Shown here: one piece after another, positions 12,977 to 22,349 of the stretch
How the letters are laid out: each line of letters opens with the position of its first letter
Numbering within the stretch: the first letter of the stretch is position 1
Made by a program: the position numbers and the translations under genes
Notes under the pieces: model-generated
The model's input: the letters and a program-made list of their open reading frames with translations, nothing else
The model's database searches: none
What the model was told of the DNA's origin: nothing
Source: Elephas maximus indicus
Taxonomy: Eukaryota; Chordata; Mammalia; Proboscidea; Elephantidae
DNA: 64,000 bases
Direction of reading: 5' to 3'
NCBI RefSeq assembly: GCF_024166365.1
Contig: NC_064820.1
Span: 146,898,001 to 146,962,000 of the forward strand

Positions 12977-13134
12977 CAAATCCAGTGCCATCGAGTTGAT
13001 TCTGAGTCATAGAAACCCTATAGGACAGAGTAGAACTGCCCCATACAGTTTCCAAGGAGCACCTGGCGGATTTGAACTGCCGACGCTTTGGTTAGCAGGT
13101 GTAGCACTTAACCGCTATGCCACCAGGGCTTCCC
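12977..13134 (-). mobile_element. AfroSINE in L1 3' UTR
   Basis: Flanked by AATCTATTGAC (12966-12976) and AATTTACTGAC (13135-13145). This is the second SINE in the same host L1. Confidence 0.93.
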
Positions 13135-15797
13135 AATTTACTGACAGCAATTAAAATAATCAGCTGTGCAACCCTACCCCTTAATCAATGAGGTTTTTCC
13201 ATCACCATAAACCAAAATGCAGTACTCCATAAGCAATAACCCCTTTTTTCCCTCCTCCCTTCTGCTCCTGGTAACCACCAATAAACGTTGGTCTCTATAC
13301 ACTTACCTGTTCTTGTCTTTTTACATAAGTGATGTCATATAATATTTGTCATTTTGTGGTTGATTTATTTCACTCAGTAGTATAATGTCTTCAAGCTCCA
13401 TCCATATTGTAGCATGTATCAAGACTTCATTTCTCTTATTGGCTGAGTAGGATTCCATTGTATGTACGTACCACATTTTGTTTATCCATTCATCTGTTGA
13501 TGGTCATATAGGTTGTTTCCACTTTTGGCTATTGTGAATAGTGCTGCAATGAACATTGGTGTACAAGTATCTGTTTGAGTCTCTGCTTTCAAGTCTTTTG
13601 GGTATACACCTAGGAACGGGATAGCTGGGTCATACTGTAGTTCTATTTTTAGTTTTTTGAGGAACCACCACACTGTTTTCCACAATGGCTGTACCATTTT
13701 GCATTCCCACCAGTAATGGATAAGGGTTCCAATTTCCATACTCTTCCAACATTTCTTCAACATTTGTTATTTTCTTTTTTTGTTCGTTTTTTTGATCTTA
13801 GCCATCCTAGTAGGAATGAAATGATATTTCATTGTGGTTTTGATTTGCATTTCTCTGATGGCTAATGATGTTGAGCATTTTTTCATTTGTTTGGTGGCTA
13901 TTTGAATGTCTTCTTTGGTGAAATGTCCGTTCAAGTCCTTTGCTGATTTTATGATTGGGTTATTTGTCTTTTTGTCAAGTTATCAAAGTTTTATATATAC
14001 TTTGGATATTAGATTCTTATCAGATGTATGGTTTCTGAAGATATTTTCCCAGCTGGTAGCTTGTCTTTTCGTTTTCTTGGTAAAATCTTTTGATGAATGA
14101 AAGTTTTTAATTTTTATGAGGTCTTATTTATTAATTTTGTCTTTTTCTGTTTGTGCTTTTGTTATTATATTAGATAATACATTGTTAAAAGCTAGGCCCA
14201 AGAGCATTGCCCCTGCATTATCTTGTAAGAATTTTATGGTTTTAGCTTTCAAATTTAGGTCCTTAATCCATATTGAATCTGTTAAAAAAAAAAAAAATTT
14301 TTTTTTTTTTTTTTTATGAGGCATGGACCCTGTTTCATTTTTCTGCATGTGGAAATCTAGTTTTCCCAGCACTATTTATTGAAGAGACTCTTACTTCTCC
14401 ATCGGATGGACTTAGCACCCTTGTCAAATATCAGCTGACCATACATGTGTGGGTTTATTTCTGAACGCTCAATTCTATTCCATTGGTCTATTGTTTGTCC
14501 TTCTGTTTCAACATTACTTTAGCTATTCAGGGCCTCTTGCCATTCCATATAAAGTCGAGTATTGGTTTTCCATTTCCGTTAGGAAGGGTTTGGGAATTTT
14601 GATCGGGATTGGCTTTGAATCTACAGATAGCTTCGGGTAGTATTGACATGTTAACAATATTAAGTCTTCCAATTCATGAACATTGTACACCACTCCATTT
14701 ATTTCAGTCTTCTTTAATCTCTTTCAACAGTGTTTTATAATTTTCGTTGCGGATGTCCCTCACACAGCTGGTTAAATTTATTCCTAGTTATTTTATTCGC
14801 CTAGATGCTATTGTAAATGGAACTGTTTCTTTACTTTCCCTTTCAGATTTCTCATCGCTGGTGTATAGAAACCCAGCTGATTTTTGTTCGTTGACCTTGT
14901 ACCCTACAATTTTGCTAAATTCCTCTATTAGCTCTAGAAGTTTTCTTTCGGACTCTTTGAGATTTTCTACATATGGGATCATACCATCCATGAATAGAGA
15001 TAATTTTATTTCTTCTTTTCCAATTTGAATACATTTTATTTCTTTTTGTGTCTTATTGCTCTGGCTAAGGAGTCCCATAACTATTAAAGAAATTGAGTCA
15101 GTAATCAAAATCTTCCCACAAAGAAAACTACAGGCGCAGATGACTTTACCAGTGAGTTATAATGAACATTCAAGGAAAAAAATTCCATTCATACACAAAC
15201 TCTTATAGAAGTGTAGAAGTTTGTAGTCCGGAAGAACAGAAGTTAAACTCCTCAAATCAATTTATGTAGATAACATGACCCTAATCTCCAAATCTGAAAC
15301 TTAAAGATTAGTCTCACCTCTGAACATACAGAAATCCTAAACAGAGTATTACTAAGCCAAACTCAACAGCATATAAAAAAGGATAGTATGTTATGACCAA
15401 GTTATGTTTAATCCTAGAATTTCAAATTTTGTTTAACACTAGGAAACTAATTAATATAATTTATCACATTAACATATTAAAGGAGAAAATTGTACAGTTA
15501 TTTCAACAGTTGCAGAAAAATCATTTGATAACATTTAATATCCACTTAATGAAATGGATGATTAATTAGAAGCAACCTTTGGCAAACTAGGATGGAAAGA
15601 AATTTCCTTAATCTTATAAAGGTTGTTTTCACAAAATAACTGACACAAACATGCTTAGTGTTGAAATACTGAAAGTTTTTCCTTTAAAAACTGGAACAAA
15701 ACAAAGATGCTCACTACTACCACTTTTATTCAGTGTTATACTGGAAGTCTTAGCAAGAACAGTGAACCAAGAAAAAGAAATAAAAGGAGTGCAGATT

Positions 15798-16323
15798 TGT
15801 CTTAGTTATCTAGTGCTGCTATAACAGAAATACCACAAGTGAAAAGCTTTAACAAAGAGAAATTTATTCTCTCATAGTCTAGTAGGCTGGAAGTCCAAAT
15901 TCAGGGCATCAGCTCCAGGGGAAGGCTTTCTCTCTCTGTAGGCTATGAAGGAAGGTCCTTGCCATCAGTCTTCCCTTTGTCTAGGGGCTTCTCAGCACAA
16001 GGACCCCTTATCCAAAGGACACACTGTGCTTCTGGCAGGCACTGCTTTCTTGGTGGTACGAGGTCCCCCCATCTCTCTGTTTGCTTCTCTCTTTTATATC
16101 TCAAAAAAGATTGATTTAAGGCACAGCCTAATCTTGTAGATTGAGTCCTACTTTATAAACAGAACTGCCTCTAATCCTGCCTCATTAACATCGTAGAGGT
16201 AGGATTTACAACATATAGGAAAATTATATCAGATGACAAAATGGTAGATAATCACACAATACCAGGAATCAGGGCCTAGCCAATTTGGCACACATTTTGG
16301 GGGAACACAATTCAACCCATAAT
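15798..16323 (-). mobile_element. ERVL-MaLR solo LTR, minus orientation
   Basis: On the minus strand it starts near TATTATGGGTTGAATTGTG, typical of MaLR LTRs, and ends GATAACTAAGACA. There is no internal retroviral sequence beside it, so this is a solo LTR. The 5-bp flanks AGATT and GGACT are weakly similar. It splits the ancient L1 in the RT/ORF2 region. Confidence 0.85.
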
Positions 16324-16965
16324 AGGACTGGAAAAGAAAAAAACAAAATTGCCATTGTTCATAGATGTTGTAATTGTGCACAGAGAACATTAAAAAATAA
16401 TTGCACAGGTGATTAGAATTAATAAGAGAGTTCGGCAGGTTTCTTGGATTTTAAAAAGTCAATATACAAAAATCAATCTGTTTAACAGCAACAAGGAGAA
16501 AATTATATTTTAACAAAAGGATACCTTTCATAATATCATTTTAAAATACCAAATCCTTAAAAATAAATCTGATAAAAGTTGAATAAGTCTCCAATGCAGA
16601 AAAGTATAAAGCATTATTGACAGAAATTAAAGAAGATCTTAGTAAATAGAAAGATATATGATCTTCATGGATTGGAAGACTTGATGTTGTCAGTTCTTCC
16701 CAAAGTAATCTATAGATTCAATGCAATTTCTAATAAAAGCTCATCAGGATTTTTTGTGGAACTTGACAAGATGATTCTTAAATTTATATGGACATGCAAA
16801 GGGCCAAGAGTAGCCCAAGTCGCACCAGAAAAACAAGGTTAGAGGAATTGTTCTACCAGATTACTGTGCACCTAGAGTAATTAAGAGAGCGTGGCACTGA
16901 TTTGAGGATAGACAATTAGGCCAATGGAACAGAGATGAGATTCCAGAAACAGACCCACGCACGTA

Positions 16966-17125
16966 TAAAAACCAACCCGTTGCTGTCGAGTCGATTCCAA
17001 CTCACAGCATCCATCTAGGACAGAAGAGAACTGCCCACAGGGTTTCCAGGAAGCGGCTGGTGGATTCAAACTGTTGACCTTTTAGTTACCAGGCAAGCTC
17101 TTAACCACTGTACCACCAGGGCTTC
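16966..17125 (-). mobile_element. AfroSINE in ancient L1
   Basis: The tail-to-head order is the reverse complement of the plus copies. Flanks CCACGCACGTA and CCACACACACA are a decayed duplication. Host L1 text resumes as ACATGATTTATGACAGAG. Confidence 0.9.
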
Positions 17126-17446
17126 CACACACACATGATTTATGACAGAGATGGCACTGTATAGCAGTAGCAAAAAGATGGTTTCTCAATAAATATTGCT
17201 GAGACAATTGGTTACCCATATGGGGAAAAAGTGAAATTGGACCACCACCTCATGCCATATACCAAAATCAACTCCAGAAGCATCTGGACTTAAAGATAAA
17301 AGGAAAGCTCGTGAAGTTTTTAAATAATAATGTGGACGAATATCTTCATAATCTTGGCTAAGTAGAGTTTTTTTAAACAAGCACAAACGGCAATACAAAA
17401 AAAAAGGGGGCGGGGGGTAAAATTAAGAACTTCTGTTCATCAGAAG

Positions 17447-17603
17447 GAGCCCTGGTGGAACAGTGGTTAAGAGCTCAGGCTGCTAACCAAAAGGTCAGCA
17501 GTTTAAGTTCATCAGCCACTCATTGGAAACCCTATGGAGCGGTTCTACTCTGTCCTATAGAGTCACTATGAGTTGGAATCCACTCGACAGCAATGGGCTG
17601 GGC
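17447..17603 (+). mobile_element. AfroSINE in ancient L1, plus orientation
   Basis: A clear plus-strand example: GAGCCCTGGTGGAACAGTGG head, GGAAACCCTATGG core, GTCACTATGAGTTGGAATCC tail. Duplications TCATCAGAAG (17437-17446) and TCATCAAAAG (17604-17613) flank it. Confidence 0.95.
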
Positions 17604-17700
17604 TCATCAAAAGACAACATTAAGAGAGTTAAAATGCAAGCTACAAGCGGCAGGAGATATTCTCAATGTATTAAACTGACAAAGGATTTATGTTATGCAT

Positions 17701-18103
17701 TAAATTGTGTCACCAACAAATATGTGTTATAAATCCTAACCCCTATACCTGTGGTTATAATCCCATTTGGGAATGGGTTTTCCCTGTTATGTTAATGGGA
17801 CAGTATTAGTGTAGGGTGTGTTTTAAGTCAATCTCTTTTGAGATATAAAAGAGATTAAACAAGCAAGTGAGGAAGCAGAGATAGGGGAAGAGAGATGCCA
17901 AGCCACATTAAGATCCCCCAGGAGCAGAAGCTCAAAAGAGACAAGGACCTTCCTCCCGAGCTGACAGAGAAAGAAAGCCTTCCCCTAGAGTTGGCACCCT
18001 GAATTCAGACTTCTAGCCTCCTGCTGTGAGAAAATAAGTTTCTGTTTGTTAAAGCCACTCACTTGTGCTATTTCTGTTATAGTAGCACCAGATAACTAAG
18101 ACA
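17701..18103 (+). mobile_element. ERVL-MaLR solo LTR, plus orientation
   Basis: It begins TGTTATGCATTAAATTGTGTC and ends CCAGATAACTAAGACA. The LTR has AAATAAGTTTCTGTT-type sequence near its 3' end. It has no internal retroviral genes. The host L1 continues at CTCATATCCAGAATAT. Confidence 0.87.
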
Positions 18104-18304
18104 GCTCATATCCAGAATATATATAGAACTCATATGAATTAATAATAAAAGACAGACAACCCAATAGAAAAATAGACAAAAGATAGGCACTTCACAAAGG
18201 AAGAAATTCAAAAGGTCAATAACATGAAAAAGTGCTCAACTTTTCAGTACTCAGGGAAATTAATTAAAACAACAATGAGATACCACTATACCCACTCTTA
18301 TCAA

Positions 18305-18650
18305 CATGGTTAGGTTCCAAAGACCAGGTTGTTAAGCAAAAATCAGCATTATGTGAAAATGGAGGATGACTACTCAGATCACAGCTGGGGGATGCCTACA
18401 TCAGATCACAAAATGGAGGATGACTACATCATTACATAACTGCCAAGCCACTGAGAATCATGGCACAGCCAAGTTGACACATAACCTTAACCATCACAGC
18501 CAGCATTACTCTCGCCTTGCACCTCAGTGTTCCTTAGTGCCAGATGTACATCAATAATGCACGAAGTAATCAGATAGTAGATTTTTTTACTATTGTCAGA
18601 AACACAAAATGTCAGATAATGAGGTAGTCAATTATTGAGAAGTGGGTGTA
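18305..18650. mobile_element. Unidentified insertion of about 350 bp in ancient L1
   Basis: L1 text stops after CCACTCTTATCA and resumes at ACTTACCAGATTGACTC. The intervening DNA contains a repeated GGAGGATGACTAC motif (18362 and 18415) and resembles no family I can name. ACTCTTATCA and ACACTTACCA may be a decayed 8-10 bp target duplication, which would suit a DNA transposon. No terminal inverted repeat was convincing. Confidence 0.5.
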
Positions 18651-18926
18651 CACACTTACCAGATTGACTCAAATTTAACAGTCTGACAACACCAAGTCTT
18701 AGCAAGAACACATCTGTACAGATTTACACAAACTTGTACAACCACTTTGGAAAACAGTTCAACATTAACCAAAAAACCTGAAAATAACATACTCTATAAC
18801 CCAGCAATCCCACTCCTAGGTACAGAAAACTATGCTTCTGTACCTCAGTATACATAGACAAGAATGCACATAGAAACATTGTTCGTAGTAGCCCTGTCAC
18901 AGGTCAAGATCCCAGTTAATAGATGC

Positions 18927-19423
18927 TGTTACGGATTGAATTGTGTCCCCCAAAAATATCTGTCAACTTGGCTAGGCCATGATTGTCAGTATTGTGTGAT
19001 TATCCACCATTTTGTCATCTGATGTGATTTTCCTATGTGTTGTAAATCGTAATGAGATAGGATTAGAGGCAGTTATGTTAATAAGGCAGGACTCAATCTA
19101 CAAGATTAGGTTGTGTCTTAAACCAATCTCTTTTGAGGTAAAAAAAGAGAGAAAGGAGCAGAGAGACATGGGGACCTCATACCACTAAGAAACAAGAGCC
19201 AGGAGAATAGCGTGTCCTTTGACCTGTGGTCCCTGCGCTGAGAAGCTCTTCGACAGGAGAAGATTGATGACAAGGACCTTTCTCCAAGCTGACAGAGAGA
19301 GAAAGCCTTCCCCTGGAGCTGGTACCCTGAATTTGGACTTCTAGCCTCCTAAGCTGTGAGAGAATAAATTTCTGTTTGTTAAAGTCATCTATTTGTGGTA
19401 TTTCTGTTACAGCAACTAAGACA
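18927..19423 (+). mobile_element. ERVL-MaLR solo LTR, plus orientation
   Basis: It starts TGTTACGGATTGAATTGTGTC and ends GCAACTAAGACA. A perfect 5-bp duplication, GATGC, lies at 18922-18926 and 19424-19428. No internal retroviral sequence is adjacent. Confidence 0.93.
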
Positions 19424-19492
19424 GATGCTGAGTTGGAGTTTGGGGTGCAAATGGGCAGAATAACCGGTGAGTAAAGCACACACAGGCTTACA

Positions 19493-19658
19493 GTGAGCAA
19501 GGTATGCATGTGCTTAATTATGTTTACTTATTTATCTGTAGTGCACAATTCCACTTGGGTTTCACATCTTTAATGTGGTAAAAAACAGATGAAATTGTGC
19601 GCTACAGATTAGTAAGTAAGTGCAAGTGAGCCCATGCATATCTTGCTTATTGGGTAAC
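19493..19658. repeat. Long imperfect inverted repeat (hairpin)
   Basis: The left arm at about 19493-19553 (GAGCAAGGTATGCATG.. through CTGTAGTGCACAATTCC) pairs with the right arm at about 19591-19652 (GAAATTGTGCGCTACAG.. through CCCATGCATATCTTGC). The loop is about 38 nt. The left arm also follows a related direct copy (GTGAGTAAAGCACACACAGG, from 19468). Function and family are unknown. Confidence 0.7.
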
Positions 19659-19659
19659 T

Positions 19660-19844
19660 TGTCCCTGGATGGAAGATATTTATTAGGGATCAACATCTAG
19701 GGAAGGAAGTAGGTCTTTCTTCCTAGTCTATCTTAGTCTGGAAGTGTCATTGAAACATGTTCACCATGGCTGATCCTGCTGGTGTTTGAAATACCAGTGG
19801 CATAGCTTCCAGCATCATAGCAACACACAACAGTAACAGAAATT
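19660..19844. other. Possible lineage repeat, unassigned
   Basis: Text such as CACCATGGCTGATCCTGCTGG and TGGCATAGCTTCCAGCATC has the look of an interspersed repeat. I cannot assign it to a family with confidence. Confidence 0.35.
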
Positions 19845-21345
19845 AATTCCTTTTTATTGTTGAGTAGTATTACATTGTATGGATATATCACATTTTATTT
19901 ATCTATGAGATGGCAGACATTTGGGTTATTTCTACTTTTTGGCTATTATGAATAATGCTTCTCTGAATATTTGTATGCAAGTTTTTGTGTGGAGATGTGC
20001 TTTCATTTCTATTTGGCAAATCCCTAGGAATGTGTCTTAGTTTGCTCGTGCTGCTGTTACAAAAAGTACCACAATGGGATGGCTTTAAAGAACAGAAATT
20101 TACTGTCTCACAGTTTTGTAGGCTAGAAGTCCAAATCAGGGCTCTAGGGGAGGGTCATTCCTTGTTGGTAAAACAAAAAAAAAAAACCCAGGTATTCCTT
20201 GGCGTTTCTAGTCTTGTAGATGGTTCCTCACATAGCCTTTTCCTCCTGAATGTATCACTGTATCTATTCTGCTGTTTTTGTAAGCTACCTCTCAGAAGGG
20301 ATTAAATTTAGGGCCCACCTATTCCTGTATGTCCTAAATAATCTAACAAAAGAAAACCCTTAATTCCAAACAGGGTCACATTCACAGGTGTAGCAGTTAG
20401 GGTTTAAATATATGTTTTTCGGAGACACCATTTAATCCATAATAGAATGAAATGGCTGGGTCATGTGGTAGGTGTATATTTTTTCAAGGAATGGTCCCCG
20501 TGTTTTCAAAATTGTTCCATTTTGCTGTCCTGTCAGCAGTATATGAGAGTTCAGGTTTCATCACCTGCATTCCTTGCCAATACTTGATATGATCAGTCTT
20601 TTTAAATTCTAGTTCTCTAACTGGATGTGTAGTAGTACCTTATTTTAGCTTTAATTTGTACTTTCCTGTTGAGCATCTTCTCATGTGTTTATTTGCCATG
20701 CAAATATCTTCTTTGGTGAAGTGTCTGTTCAAATCTTTTGCCCATTTTTTAATTGGTTGTTATCTCACTGCTGTGCTTTGCAAATATTTTCTCCCGGTCT
20801 GTGGTTTTTAATCTTGTTCTTAATAGTTTTTAATTTTTATGAACTGCAATTTATCAATTTTTACAGTTTGTGCTGTTTTGGTACTATCTGAAAAATCTTT
20901 GTCAAACTCAAGATCACTAAGATTTTCTGCTATGTTTTCTTCTAGAAACTTGATAATTTTGGCTCATACATATAGTTCTATGATTTGTATCAAGTGAATT
21001 TTTGTATATGGTGTGAGGAAAGATCAAGATTCGTTATTTTGCATACAGATACCCAGTTGTTACAGTAACATTTGTTGAAAAGATTGTCCATTCCCTATTG
21101 AGTTGCCTTGGCACTGTGTATTGAAAAGCAATTGACCACATATATGTGGGTCTATTTCTATCTATCTTTACACCAATACCTCATTTTTCACCTTGACTTT
21201 TTTTTTCCCCTCATAGAACCTCTGTTTATTTGTAACGTGGTCTCTTCCATGTTTAAAAAAAAATATATAGACATATTGAATAACTTGTCTTTTGTTCTGG
21301 AATTTCATAGACTTATTCCTCTGTTGCTTTTTTTTTTTTAAGTTA
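19845..21345 (-). mobile_element. Old L1 ORF2 C-terminal region, minus orientation
   Basis: Reverse complement of L1 ORF2, beginning at the C-terminus (near 19850-19985) and running toward the RT. It is split by a MaLR LTR at 20033-20444. Frames are all broken. Confidence 0.83.
20033..20444 (-). mobile_element. ERVL-MaLR solo LTR, minus orientation
   Basis: Begins TGTCTTAGTTTGCTCGTGCTG and ends near ATCCATAATA. A perfect 5-bp duplication, GAATG, lies at 20028-20032 and 20445-20449. Confidence 0.92.
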
Positions 21346-21349
21346 AATG

Positions 21350-22345
21350 CTATATTTTTTAGAGTAGTTCTAGGTTTACATAAAAATTGTACAGAAAATA
21401 CAGAGAGTTCCCATACACCCCCCCTCCTCCTGCACACAGTTTGTCCTATTATTAATATCTTGCATTCGTGTGATACATGTGTTATACTTGGTGAATCAAT
21501 ATTGATATATTATTATAAATGACATATTCCATTGAGCAAATCTGCTGCAAAAGATCTCTTTAAAGTGTTGAAAGAGCAAAGATGTCACTTTGAGGACTAA
21601 GCTGCACCTGACCCAAGCCATGATTATTTCAACTGCCTCACATGCATGTGAAAACTGCACAATGAATAAGGAAGACTGAAGAAGAATTGATGCCTTTGAA
21701 TTATGGTGTTGGTGAAGAATATCGAATAAACCATGGACTTCCAGAAGAACAAACAAGTCTGTCTTGCAAGAAGTACAGCCAGAGTGCTCCTTGAAAGTGA
21801 GGATGGCGAGACTTCGTCTCACATACTTTGGGCATGTTATCAGGAGGGACCAGTCCCTAGAGAAGAACCTCGTGCTTGGTAACGTAGAAGGTCAGCAAAA
21901 AATAGGAAGACCCTTGACAAGATGGATTAACACTGTGGCTGCAACAATGGGCTCAAGCATAACAACAATCATGAGCTGTTGTGTATAGCGTCGCTATGCA
22001 TCAAAACCAACTCAGCGGCAGCTAACGACGACAGTTTACCCCACAGTTCACTCTTTGTATTTACCCTGCGGTTCACTCTTTGTGTTACTATTTGTGTTTA
22101 ATTCATTTAGTATATGATTTGAGATAAAGATTTGAATTTATTTTGTCCCAGATAGTTAACTAATTGTCCCTGAAAAATAAAAATATATATATTTTAAATA
22201 TGCTTCTTATCTTGAGGGCCAAGTTAATTATATACAAATTTATTATGCCATATATGAGTCTATTTCTGGGCAATTCTCCTTCATTGACTTGTCAGTGGTT
22301 TTAGTAACAGTTCTATGATACTAAGAGTGTTTTGATTTATATTCT
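21350..22345 (-). mobile_element. Old L1 3' UTR and ORF2 pieces, split by RTE
   Basis: 21350-21521 (AGAGTAGTTCTAGGTTTACA..ACAGAGAGTTCCCATA) resembles an L1M 3' UTR in reverse, resumed at 22035 with AGTTCACTCTTTGTGTTAC. 22100-22345 resembles reverse ORF2. Because 3' UTR text follows an ORF2 region, this is a different copy from 19845-21345. Confidence 0.6.
21522..22034 (+). mobile_element. RTE (BovB-like) LINE 3' fragment
   Basis: The frame around 21764-21948 encodes RLTYFGHVIRRDQSLEKNL and GRPLTRW, the conserved C-terminal end of RTE/BovB reverse-transcriptase proteins. The 3' end (GCGTCGCTATGCATC..ACTCAGCGGCAGCTAACGACG) resembles the AfroSINE tail. It is 5' truncated and dead. It sits in an L1 3' UTR. 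Confidence 0.88.
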
Positions 22346-22349
22346 TACC

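Larger units (their letters stand above)
7666..15070 (-). mobile_element. L1 in minus orientation, itself split by a younger L1
   Basis: The pieces are 7666-7890 (3' UTR) and 12129-15070 (rest of 3' UTR and ORF2 back to the RT region). A perfect 15-bp duplication, AGTCCCATAACTATT, flanks it at 7651-7665 and 15071-15085. The insert splits the outer L1 exactly there. It hosts one L1 and two AfroSINEs. ORF2 is decayed; an open run is left near 14788-15108 in the RT region. Confidence 0.93.
7127..18926 (+). mobile_element. Ancient L1 (L1M-type) broken into at least seven pieces
   Basis: One plus-strand L1 ORF2 can be followed through 7127-7665, 15086-15797, 16324-16965, 17126-17446, 17604-17700, 18104-18304 and 18651-18926. 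The order is pre-RT linker, RT, then the Cys-rich C-terminal half. Each gap is another element, most with a target-site duplication. All frames are decayed. It is the oldest layer of the nest. Confidence 0.85.

Noticed and set aside
17447-17603. tRNA-like A and B boxes suggesting a tRNA gene
   Set aside because: They are part of an AfroSINE with a long non-tRNA body, tail and target-site duplications.
15798-20444. Possible complete endogenous retrovirus between LTRs in this interval
   Set aside because: The LTRs differ in orientation, each has its own target site, and the DNA between them is L1 and SINE sequence. No retroviral gag, pol or env was recognised.
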